Assembly: GCF_900105735.1 (NCBI RefSeq)
Contig: NZ_LT629793.1
Coordinates: forward strand, 6,634,001 to 6,698,000
Direction: 5' to 3'
Source of the DNA: Pseudomonas yamanorum
GTDB lineage: Bacteria > Pseudomonadota > Gammaproteobacteria > Pseudomonadales > Pseudomonadaceae
DNA length: 64,000 nt
This document shows positions 42,497 to 49,547 of the stretch, piece by piece. Position numbers and translations under genes: made by a program. Numbering within the stretch: the stretch's first letter is position 1; each line of letters starts with the position of its first letter. The notes under the pieces are model-generated. The model ran no database searches. It was not told where the DNA came from and worked only from the letters and a program-made list of their open reading frames with translations.

Positions 42497-43906
42497 ATGA
42501 AACTCTCTACATTAGCGTTGGCCATCACGGCGGCTGTCCTTGCACAACAAGCCAGCGCAGATGGTTTTGGTCTTGGTTCACTCGGCACGGGTGACGGCCA
42601 TAGCGGCTTCCTCGAAGACAGCCACTCGTCGATCAGTTCGCGCACCATGTACTACAACGCCGACGTTCACTCCGGCACCGCGAACGACCTGCGTGAAGCG
42701 GCTCAAGTACTGCGTTTCGACTACAAATCCGGCTACACCCAAGGCACCATCGGGGTAGGTTTTGACGTGATGGCGTTCGGCGCCTTGCGTCTCGACGGTG
42801 GCGATGGCCACGCAGCGGGCAATGGCCTGTCGGGTAACGGCAACAGCTTCTTCCCGGTGAAGAACAACGGCACCGAGCCTGCTGACAGCTTCGGTCGTGC
42901 AGCCGGCAACGTTAAATTCCGTATTTCCCAGACTGAATTGCACGTGGGCGGTGGTTTGGCGCCGATCCTGCCGATCCTGGTGTCCAACGATAGCCGCGCA
43001 GCGCCGCAAACGTTCGATGGCGGTATCCTGACCTCCAAGGACATCCCTAACGTCACCTTCACCGGTGGCGAGCTGAACAAGGCTGAAGGTCGTGCATCGA
43101 GTAACTCCACAGGCTTGAGCGTTGCCGGTGCCACTCGCGACAGCGACAGCTTCCGTTTTGGCGGCGTTGACTACCAGCCGTTTGGTTCTTCTGACAACGT
43201 CATCGCTAAAAACCTGACGTTGCAGTACTACTACGCCAACCTGGAAGACTTCTACAAACAGAACTATTTCGGCCTGGTGCACGTACTGCCGTTGGGCAAT
43301 GACCAATCGTTCAAAACCGACCTGCGCTATTTCGACAGCACCAGCGACGGTAAAAACGGTTCGGCCGGCTATGCGTTCAACAACAACGGCGGCTATGCCA
43401 AGCACGCTGGTGAAGTCGACAACAAAACCTACAGTGCTGCATTCACGTACCAGTTGGGCGGCAGTCAGTTGATGCTCGGCCACATTGGCGTGAGCGATGA
43501 CGGCGGCTTCGTCTGGGTCAACCAGGGCAGCATCGCCGACCCAACCGCACAAGGCGCGGCGGGCTCCGACTTCTACCTGTTTACGGACGCAGTGGTTGGG
43601 CAGTTCTCCCGCGCGGGCGAGCAGGTCAATTTCGGCCAGTATCTGTATGACTTCAGAACCCTGGTGCCTGGCCTGAAAGCGTCCATTGCTTACCTCAACG
43701 GCAGCGACATCAAGGCCAAGGTTGCCGGTGGCAGCGATCAGTCGGAACGCGAAACCGATTTCCGTCTTGATTACGTCGTGCAGGAAGGCCCGCTGAAAGG
43801 CTTCGGTACCACCTTCCGTACTGGTAGCTACCACGGCCACAACACCGGCACTGCCGACCAGGATCAAACCCGCCTGATCTTCAACTACACCTACGCGCTG
43901 TTTTAA
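42497..43906 (+). CDS. OprD-family outer-membrane porin
   Basis: A 469-residue OprD-type specific porin. A signal peptide (MKLSTLALAITAAVLAQQASA) is followed by DGFGLGSLGTGDGHSGFLEDSHSSISSRTMYYN at the mature start, many amphipathic beta-strands, and a C-terminal YTYALF ending in Phe as outer-membrane barrels do. It is longest in its loop around residues 95-120 (Gly/Asn rich). Given its neighbours it may admit acetylpolyamines or basic amino acids; this is inference. A strong terminator follows. Confidence 0.9.
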   Translation: MKLSTLALAITAAVLAQQASADGFGLGSLGTGDGHSGFLEDSHSSISSRTMYYNADVHSGTANDLREAAQVLRFDYKSGYTQGTIGVGFDVMAFGALRLDGGDGHAAGNGLSGNGNSFFPVKNNGTEPADSFGRAAGNVKFRISQTELHVGGGLAPILPILVSNDSRAAPQTFDGGILTSKDIPNVTFTGGELNKAEGRASSNSTGLSVAGATRDSDSFRFGGVDYQPFGSSDNVIAKNLTLQYYYANLEDFYKQNYFGLVHVLPLGNDQSFKTDLRYFDSTSDGKNGSAGYAFNNNGGYAKHAGEVDNKTYSAAFTYQLGGSQLMLGHIGVSDDGGFVWVNQGSIADPTAQGAAGSDFYLFTDAVVGQFSRAGEQVNFGQYLYDFRTLVPGLKASIAYLNGSDIKAKVAGGSDQSERETDFRLDYVVQEGPLKGFGTTFRTGSYHGHNTGTADQDQTRLIFNYTYALF

Positions 43907-43934
43907 TGAGTCGTCGGTAAACGCTCCACCTGAA

Positions 43935-43961
43935 GGCCGCCCATTGGGCGGCCTTTTTTTT
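43935..43961 (+). terminator. Strong intrinsic terminator after the porin
   Basis: GGCCGCCC (43935-43942), loop ATT, GGGCGGCC (43946-43953), then eight Ts. A textbook rho-independent terminator. Confidence 0.93.
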
Positions 43962-44068
43962 GCGTGGGATTCCCGGCAGAGCAGGGCGCTATAGTTGTTT
44001 TTACACAACGCTACGTTTGATCATGCGCGGCAATTCCTAACCTATAAGTCAAGAAAAGGACCGTTCCC

Positions 44069-44497
44069 ATGAAAGTCAGTGCACGCAACGTATTCAAAGG
44101 CCAGGTCAGCCAGGTCCAGGACGGCGCGGTCAACGCTGAAGTGGTGTTGACCCTGCCCGGCGGCGAACAGTTGGTGGCGGTGGTGACCATGGAAAGCATC
44201 CGCAACCTGGGCATTGCCGTAGGCAAGGAAGCGGTCGCGCTGATCAAGGCGCCGTGGGTGATGCTGATGACTGAATCCAGCGACATCCGCCTGTCGGCCC
44301 GCAACTGCCTGGAAGGCAAGGTGCTGAGCGTGAATGACGGTGCGGTGAATGCTGAGGTGGTAATCGAATTGGCGGGCGGTTCGAAGGTGTTTTCCATCGT
44401 GACCCGCGATGCGGTAACCGAGTTGGGTTTGAAGCCGGGCGTGAGTGCCACGGCGGTGATCAAGGCGTCCCATATCATCCTGGGTGTGCCGGCCTGA
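44069..44497 (+). CDS. Two-domain TOBE (molybdate-binding, Mop-like) protein
   Basis: A 142-residue protein made of two tandem Mop/TOBE domains of about 70 residues each: SARNVFKGQVSQVQDGAVNAEVVLTLPGG ... and SARNCLEGKVLSVNDGAVNAEVVIELAGG .... Such di-Mop proteins bind molybdate or tungstate oxyanions in the cytosol, as store or sensor. AAAGGA lies upstream. No molybdate transporter genes are adjacent. Confidence 0.88.
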   Translation: MKVSARNVFKGQVSQVQDGAVNAEVVLTLPGGEQLVAVVTMESIRNLGIAVGKEAVALIKAPWVMLMTESSDIRLSARNCLEGKVLSVNDGAVNAEVVIELAGGSKVFSIVTRDAVTELGLKPGVSATAVIKASHIILGVPA

Positions 44498-44512
44498 TAA
44501 CACCCCACACAA

Positions 44513-44603
44513 CGTAGCAGCTGTCGAGCCCGAGCGAGGCTGCGTTTGCGGTGTATCTGACACACCGCCGACGCAGCCTCGCTCGGGCTCGACAGCTGCT
44601 ACG
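44513..44603. repeat. 32-bp perfect inverted repeat (second REP-like family)
   Basis: CGTAGCAGCTGTCGAGCCCG... (44513-44544) is repeated exactly inverted at 44572-44603, with a further GCGGTGT/ACACCGC pairing in the centre. It is a different family from the element at 32171. It lies between convergent genes (TOBE protein and cytochrome P460), where it can form a very stable stem. Confidence 0.88.
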
Positions 44604-44649
44604 GGATGTCCGGTTGCCGCGGCGTTTGTTGTGGGAGAGGGCTATTGCG

Positions 44650-45159
44650 CTAAGGCGCCAGCCGGGTGAACACATAATCATGGTTCTTCACCAGCGCCTG
44701 GTGGCAGGCAAAGCACGTCTCATGCTGCGCCTGGTCCACCGGTTTGCCATTGATGAACCGCCCAAAACCCCAGCCTCCCGTCGCTGCGTATTTCTTCGAA
44801 TCCTTGACCATGAACTGCACGGTGGTGGCCGCGCCGGGAATCGACGCGGTCTTGAACTCGGGCGACTGCACATGTTTCCACGCCAGCTTGGCCAGCACGG
44901 TGCCGTCGGGGAAGGGCAGCGTACCGTCGCGGTAGGCCTTGAGCGCGACCTTGTTGCCCAGTACCACGCGCAGTTCATTCAACGGGTCGGCTTCCTGGGC
45001 CGGCGCGACGAGTTCCCATTGGCGGTAGCCGTCGGGAATCGTCACGCCGTAGATCGGCGATGGCTCGCTGGTGGTAGAGCCGCCAAAGGCGAACCCGGTC
45101 GCCGTGGCCACCACGGCGGCGGTTGCAGCGACGAGTGCAGCAAGGTGCAGGCGCTTCAT
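44650..45159 (-). CDS. Cytochrome P460-family periplasmic haem protein
   Basis: A 169-residue protein with a signal-type N-terminus (MKRLHLAALVAATAAVVATATGFAFG), the P460 fold pattern (IPDGYRQWELV, FPDGTVLAKLAWKH, QFMVKDSKKYAATGGWGFGRF) and a c-type haem site C149-F-A-C152-H153 near the C-terminus. P460 proteins can oxidise hydroxylamine or act as detoxifying haem proteins. ATG 45159 overlaps the stop of the upstream hydrolase (TGATG), so the two are coupled. Confidence 0.87.
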   Translation of the reverse strand: MKRLHLAALVAATAAVVATATGFAFGGSTTSEPSPIYGVTIPDGYRQWELVAPAQEADPLNELRVVLGNKVALKAYRDGTLPFPDGTVLAKLAWKHVQSPEFKTASIPGAATTVQFMVKDSKKYAATGGWGFGRFINGKPVDQAQHETCFACHQALVKNHDYVFTRLAP

Positions 45160-46211
45160 CACAGGTGATCCGCATCAATTACAGCCTTGGCAAAAGCTTG
45201 CGGTGCTTCCTGCGGCAGGTTGTGGCCGATGCCGCCGCTGATCAACCGGTACTCGTATTTGCCGGTAAAGTGCTTGGCGTAGTCTTCCGCTGCCGGATGC
45301 GGTGCGCCGTTGGCGTCGCCTTCCAGGGTGATGGTGGGCACGCCGATGGACGGGGCAGTGGCGAGTTTTTGCTCCAGCGCTGCGTATTTCTTTTCACCCT
45401 GCACCAGCCCGAGGCGCCAGCGGTAGTTGAAGATCGACACGGCGACATGGTCGGGGTTGTCCAGGCCTTTGGCGCTGCGGTCGAAGGTGGCGTCGTCAAA
45501 CGCCCATTTCGGCGAGGCGATCTGCCAGATCAGCTTGGCGAAGTCGTGGGTGTTTTTTGCATAGCCGGCGGCGCCGCGGTCGGTGGCGAAGTAGAACTGG
45601 TACCACCATTGCAGCTCGGCCTTGGGCGGCAGCGGGTTCTTGCCGGCAGCCTGGTTGCCGATCAGGTAGCCGCTGACCGACACCAGCGCCTTGACCCGCT
45701 CCGGCCACAGCGCGGAGACGATGTCGGCGGTGCGTGCGCCCCAGTCGTAGCCGCCGAGCACCGCGTGTTTGACTTTCAGTGCATCCATGAAGTCGATCAG
45801 ATCGACCGCGAGTGCGGCCGGCTGGCCGTTGCGCAGGGTCTTCGCCGACAGGAAATGTGTGTCGCCATAGCCGCGGGCGTAAGGCACCAACACCCGGTAG
45901 CCCTGGGCGCCCAGCAGCGGCGCTACTTCGGAGTAGCTGTCAATGTCGTAGGGCCAGCCATGCAGCAGGATCACCACCGGTCCATCGGCCGGGCCGACTT
46001 CGGCGTAGGCCACATCCAGCAAGCCGGCCTTTACATGCTTCAACGGGCCAAGCGCGGTGTGGGCACTTGCGCTGGCAACCGCAGGTGCTTGTGTGTCCTG
46101 TGCACTGGCTACGCCGACGGCACCGAACTGCAACAGCGCAAAGGCCAGCAACGACGCGCCCATCAGGCGGCGGGGTTTGAAACCGGGCGGGGTGTTCAAC
46201 TGTGTGTGCAT
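45159..46211 (-). CDS. Exported alpha/beta hydrolase (epoxide-hydrolase/dehalogenase-like)
   Basis: A 350-residue protein with an N-terminal export signal (PRRLMGASLLAFALLQFGAVGVASA; the twin arginine suggests possible Tat export). The core has HGWP (84-87), nucleophile Asp156 in GGYDWGAR, and His330 in GGIGHNLPQEAP. An Asp nucleophile points to epoxide hydrolase or dehalogenase chemistry rather than esterase. It is translationally coupled to the cytochrome P460 gene. A perfect inverted repeat lies upstream. Confidence 0.85.
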   Translation of the reverse strand: MHTQLNTPPGFKPRRLMGASLLAFALLQFGAVGVASAQDTQAPAVASASAHTALGPLKHVKAGLLDVAYAEVGPADGPVVILLHGWPYDIDSYSEVAPLLGAQGYRVLVPYARGYGDTHFLSAKTLRNGQPAALAVDLIDFMDALKVKHAVLGGYDWGARTADIVSALWPERVKALVSVSGYLIGNQAAGKNPLPPKAELQWWYQFYFATDRGAAGYAKNTHDFAKLIWQIASPKWAFDDATFDRSAKGLDNPDHVAVSIFNYRWRLGLVQGEKKYAALEQKLATAPSIGVPTITLEGDANGAPHPAAEDYAKHFTGKYEYRLISGGIGHNLPQEAPQAFAKAVIDADHL

Positions 46212-46304
46212 GGTGAGTCTCCAGCGGCGGGTGATGTGCCTGGCTCACAGTTGAACGCAGTTGTGTATCCCGCCTGTTTCGGGAAAACCCTTGGGTTAAA
46301 GCTT

Positions 46305-46341
46305 TTGTATCGCAGAGTGGTTTGGACACACTGCGATACAA
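46305..46341. promoter_or_regulatory. Inverted repeat TTGTATCGCAG/CTGCGATACAA upstream of the hydrolase-P460 operon
   Basis: Perfect 11-bp arms at 46305-46315 and 46331-46341 are separated by 15 bp, 94-130 bp upstream of the hydrolase start. The stretch GACACACTGCGATAC (46325-46339) recurs in near-identical form upstream of ohr (see 51843-51890), which argues for an operator rather than a terminator of the preceding gene. Confidence 0.5.
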
Positions 46342-46347
46342 GGCAGG

Positions 46348-47265
46348 TTAATGATTGGCGTTGGCCTGGAGCGCGTCGAAGAAACCTGCCAGGTCGTGAT
46401 TGAATCGGTCGGGCTCTTCGGCGAACGGTGCATGGCCGGCGTTTGCATACAACCTACTGTGCACCTGTGGATTGAGCTGTTTCGCCCGGGCGATGGCCGG
46501 CCCCGCCTGGACCAGGGCATCGCGGGCGCCATACAGCAGCAACACCGGCACTTTCGCGCCGCCCAGGCCTTTGGCGGCGTCGACCGTCATGGATTGCACG
46601 GCGCGCTGCATGTCCCAGGAAGCCATGGCTGCGTTGGCCAGCAGGCGTTCGAATGTGCGGCTGTCGGGTTGGGTGTGAAAACACAGGGCCAGGAACTCGC
46701 GCACGGTGTCCAGATGAGTCTTCAGGTTTGGCGAGTTCAAGTCGCGGTACACCTCGGGATGCGCCACGATTTGGTCCGCCTTAAGCTCAATGACGCCGTC
46801 GACATACACCGCGCCCGCAATCTGGCTATCGCCGTACCGGGACAGGTAGTTGGAAATCACTGCGCCGCCAAGCGACCAGCCGACCAGTAAGGGTTTGTCG
46901 GCATGGGAGGCGGTTATCACCGCATTGAGATCATCCGCCCAGCGACGGCCTTCGATGTAGGCCGCGTCTTCGGTGGGTTTGCTCGAAAGGCCATGGCCGC
47001 GCAGGTCGTAGGTGATCATGCGAAAACGTTGTAGTTGCGGGCTGTTTACCTGCGCTTCCCAGTTCAAGTGACTGCCCAGCAAGCCGTGAATGAAGAGCAG
47101 GGTGGGGCCGTCGGGGTTTCCTGATTCCTGGACCGTCAGGGTGACGCCGTCCGGCGCGGTAACGGTATAGGTGTTGGTCTGGGCAAGGGCGGCCGCGGAT
47201 ACGGCAAGCAGCACGCCTGCCAGCAACAGTGCGCACAGGCGACGGGTGAGGGTACGAAAGGGCAT
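46348..47265 (-). CDS. Exported alpha/beta hydrolase (serine nucleophile)
   Basis: A 305-residue hydrolase with a signal peptide (MPFRTLTRRLCALLLAGVLLAVSAAALA), HG at 60-61 (FIHGLLGSHLNW), nucleophile Ser131 in VGWSLGG, an acid in YGARDALV and His278 in NAGHAPFAEEP. The form resembles haloperoxidase or ester hydrolases of the periplasm. It is divergent from a MerR regulator across a 90-bp gap containing a perfect palindrome, so it is probably that regulator's target. Confidence 0.85.
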   Translation of the reverse strand: MPFRTLTRRLCALLLAGVLLAVSAAALAQTNTYTVTAPDGVTLTVQESGNPDGPTLLFIHGLLGSHLNWEAQVNSPQLQRFRMITYDLRGHGLSSKPTEDAAYIEGRRWADDLNAVITASHADKPLLVGWSLGGAVISNYLSRYGDSQIAGAVYVDGVIELKADQIVAHPEVYRDLNSPNLKTHLDTVREFLALCFHTQPDSRTFERLLANAAMASWDMQRAVQSMTVDAAKGLGGAKVPVLLLYGARDALVQAGPAIARAKQLNPQVHSRLYANAGHAPFAEEPDRFNHDLAGFFDALQANANH

Positions 47266-47304
47266 GAACGGTGCTCCGGTTCAGGGTCGGTGCCCTAGCG
47301 TCAG

Positions 47305-47324
47305 CCCTCACACTGGTGTGAGGG
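47305..47324. promoter_or_regulatory. MerR-type operator palindrome CCCTCACACtgGTGTGAGGG
   Basis: A perfect 9+9 palindrome with a 2-bp centre lies between the divergent hydrolase and MerR genes. On the minus strand it is preceded by TTGACC, as the -35 box of a MerR-controlled promoter with an operator in a long spacer. That orientation would drive the hydrolase gene. Confidence 0.6.
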
Positions 47325-47355
47325 TCAAGGGGGAAAATCGTGTTATGTTTTTTCG

Positions 47356-47742
47356 ATGAAAAATACCCAAGCCTCCAGCGCCTTGAGCATCGGCGAACTT
47401 GCGCGGCAGAGCGGCGCGAGTGTGCGTTCGATCCGCCATTACGATGAGCATGGTTTGCTCACGTCCAGCCGTGCCAGTAATGGCTATCGCACGTTTCCCG
47501 CTGCGGCCGTGGCGCAGGTCCGGCAGATCCAGCGGATGATCGCGACGGGCTTCAGCCTGGCCGAGATCCGCAGTTTCCCTGACTGCATGCGCATGATCGA
47601 AGGGGCTGCCGCGTGTTCGCAGACGTCCGCTGCCCAGCGGGAACGACTGGCCTCGATCGAGCGGCAGATTGCCGACCTTGAGCTGCGGCGCGCACGGTTG
47701 CTTAAAACCCTGGCTGACGGGGTCATTCCGCCGCTGGATTAA
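47356..47742 (+). CDS. MerR-family regulator
   Basis: A 128-residue regulator with the MerR winged helix (SIGELARQSGASVRSIRHYDEHGLLTSSRASNGYR, about 10-44), a dimerisation coiled coil (SAAQRERLASIERQIADLELRRARLLKTL), and a Cys (AAACSQT) where metal or redox-sensing members carry ligands. Divergent from the exported hydrolase, which it probably controls. Its stop overlaps the convergent acetyltransferase stop by 4 bp. Confidence 0.87.
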   Translation: MKNTQASSALSIGELARQSGASVRSIRHYDEHGLLTSSRASNGYRTFPAAAVAQVRQIQRMIATGFSLAEIRSFPDCMRMIEGAAACSQTSAAQRERLASIERQIADLELRRARLLKTLADGVIPPLD

Positions 47743-48266
47743 TCCGCGCGCGTGGCCACGAACACCAGGCTCGGCGCCTGCCCGGGCACATCGTCCAGCT
47801 CATCGATGGGCCGCATACCGATTTTCTCCAGCACCTTGATCGAGGCTGTATGGGCCGGACGCACCACGCCGTACACCTGCGGCTGGTCCAGTTCGACAAA
47901 GCCAAACTGCAACGCTGCCCTGGCAAGCTCCGTCGCGTAGCCTTGGCCCCAGGCGCTGACCGCGAAGCGGTAGCCCAGGTTGATTCGCTCAACGTCGTTG
48001 TACTTGTACAACGTGATGCCGCCGAAACCGATCACACACTCCGGCGCCTCCCGGGTCGCAATCGCCCATTGGCCGAAGCCATGTTCTGCCCAGTGCTTCA
48101 GCCAGCGAGCCAGGGCGGCCTCGGCTTGACCCAGGTCGGTCAAGGGGCCCGCCGGGTTGTAGCGGTTGGTCTCGGGATCGCCATAAATGGCGAATACACT
48201 GGCCGCATCGTCGACCGTCGGGGCCCTGAGAATCAGGCGTGAGGTGGTTATCGGGCGAGTATTCAT
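47739..48266 (-). CDS. GNAT acetyltransferase, RimJ/RimL-like
   Basis: A 175-residue N-acetyltransferase. TSRLILRAPTVDDAASVFAIYGDPETNRY at the N-terminus is typical of the RimJ/RimL (Acetyltransf_3) group, and YRFAVSAWGQGYATELARAALQFGF holds the acetyl-CoA pyrophosphate loop. Substrate unknown; candidates are ribosomal proteins or small amines. It is a single gene; the 150-bp gap 48267-48416 beyond its start shows nothing notable. Confidence 0.85.
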   Translation of the reverse strand: MNTRPITTSRLILRAPTVDDAASVFAIYGDPETNRYNPAGPLTDLGQAEAALARWLKHWAEHGFGQWAIATREAPECVIGFGGITLYKYNDVERINLGYRFAVSAWGQGYATELARAALQFGFVELDQPQVYGVVRPAHTASIKVLEKIGMRPIDELDDVPGQAPSLVFVATRAD

Positions 48267-48416
48267 GGATGGGCTCTGGTCCTTGGAGCGAGAGAGAAGG
48301 TGTTCACCTATATTTATCCTGCTTTCGGCGCTCTAGCACGCTTGATTCAGTTGTTAGGGCTACTGGCAGGATGCCACAATGGCACTTTGTCGCGGCAGTA
48401 AGATCAGGCGGACCAA

Positions 48417-49544
48417 ATGAATGGCCTTGGGCGTGGGCAGGACCAGGATTGCTTCATCGAGGAGCAGGTACGAACAGATCGATTGCACCAGCTGTTTCGC
48501 CAATCATTTTCTGCGGTGTTCGGCAGTTATATGGCCGCCGCAATGCTCTGCTGGCTGTGCTGGGAACGTTTTGATCACTCGGTAATGCTGGTCTGGCTGG
48601 TGGTGCTGGCGGGCACGTCGCTGCTGCGAGTGTCGATGTTCATGGCCTGGTTTCGCTGCCCCAACAGTGATCGCACCCCCGCACGCTGGGAACGGCGTTA
48701 CTGGGTGACGCTGATGTTGTCAGCCGGGGTCTGGGGGATCGGTGCACTCGCGCTGATGCCCACCGACGACCGACTCTCCCAGGCCCTGGTGATGTTGTTC
48801 ACTGTGGGCATGTCGGTCAGCGCCGTTTCTTGTTATTCGGCCTATCGCTACATGACCCTGGTCTCTATGGGCCTGGTTCTGCTGCCATGCACCCTGTGGC
48901 TGCTGTTTCAACCGTCCTCGATGCAAGTCGGCATGGCGCTGGCGGTGCTGGTGTTCTCTTCGTTTGTTGGCGGCGCCACGCGCAAGTTGTCGGATGCTTT
49001 GGAGAAAGCCTTTCGCCTGACTCGGCAAATGGAACGTGCCCACAATATCTCCACCCGCGCCGCACAAACCGACGAGCTTACCGGGCTGATGAACCGCCGG
49101 GCGTTCTTCGAGCATGCGCAGTTGCTCTACGAACAGTGCCGGCATAACCAGCAGCCGTTGTGCGCGCTGATGATGGACATGGATCACTTCAAAAACATCA
49201 ATGACACCTACGGCCACCAGGCCGGGGACCAGGTGCTGCGGCAGATCGGCGGGGTGATCAGCGCGTCGTTTCGCCAGGCCGATGTCTACGGACGGCTGGG
49301 GGGCGAGGAGTTTGCGGTGCTGCTGCCGGATACGTCGCTGGAGACCGGGCGGCACATCGCCGAACAGTTGATCAAGGCCATCGCAGGGCTGGCCAGCGAG
49401 CCGGTCCATGGGTTGACCGCGAGCCTCGGCGTGGCCTGGGCTCGGGCGGTGGACCAGGACCTGCACGGCTTGATGAACACCGCAGACAAGGCGCTGTACC
49501 GCGCCAAGGCCCTCGGGCGCAACCAGGTGGCCGTGGCCGAATAG
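48417..49544 (+). CDS. Membrane diguanylate cyclase (GGDEF with I-site)
   Basis: A 375-residue protein with five or six hydrophobic helices (about 35-205) and a C-terminal GGDEF domain: DELTGLMNRRAFF, LMMDMDHFKNINDTYGHQAGDQVL, and the catalytic LGGEEFAVLL. The inhibitory site RQAD lies exactly five residues before GGEEF, so product inhibition by cyclic di-GMP is expected, unlike in the paralogue at 17715. Convergent with the histidine kinase gene (3-bp gap). Confidence 0.9.
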   Translation: MNGLGRGQDQDCFIEEQVRTDRLHQLFRQSFSAVFGSYMAAAMLCWLCWERFDHSVMLVWLVVLAGTSLLRVSMFMAWFRCPNSDRTPARWERRYWVTLMLSAGVWGIGALALMPTDDRLSQALVMLFTVGMSVSAVSCYSAYRYMTLVSMGLVLLPCTLWLLFQPSSMQVGMALAVLVFSSFVGGATRKLSDALEKAFRLTRQMERAHNISTRAAQTDELTGLMNRRAFFEHAQLLYEQCRHNQQPLCALMMDMDHFKNINDTYGHQAGDQVLRQIGGVISASFRQADVYGRLGGEEFAVLLPDTSLETGRHIAEQLIKAIAGLASEPVHGLTASLGVAWARAVDQDLHGLMNTADKALYRAKALGRNQVAVAE

Positions 49545-49547
49545 GGC

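Noticed and set aside
42578..44008. A 476-codon open frame antisense to the OprD porin
   Set aside because: The sense strand encodes a complete porin with signal peptide and C-terminal Phe; the antisense frame has no ribosome site or family match.
45123..46403. A 426-codon open frame antisense to the exported hydrolase and P460 genes
   Set aside because: Shadow frame; both opposite-strand genes have signal peptides and active-site motifs.
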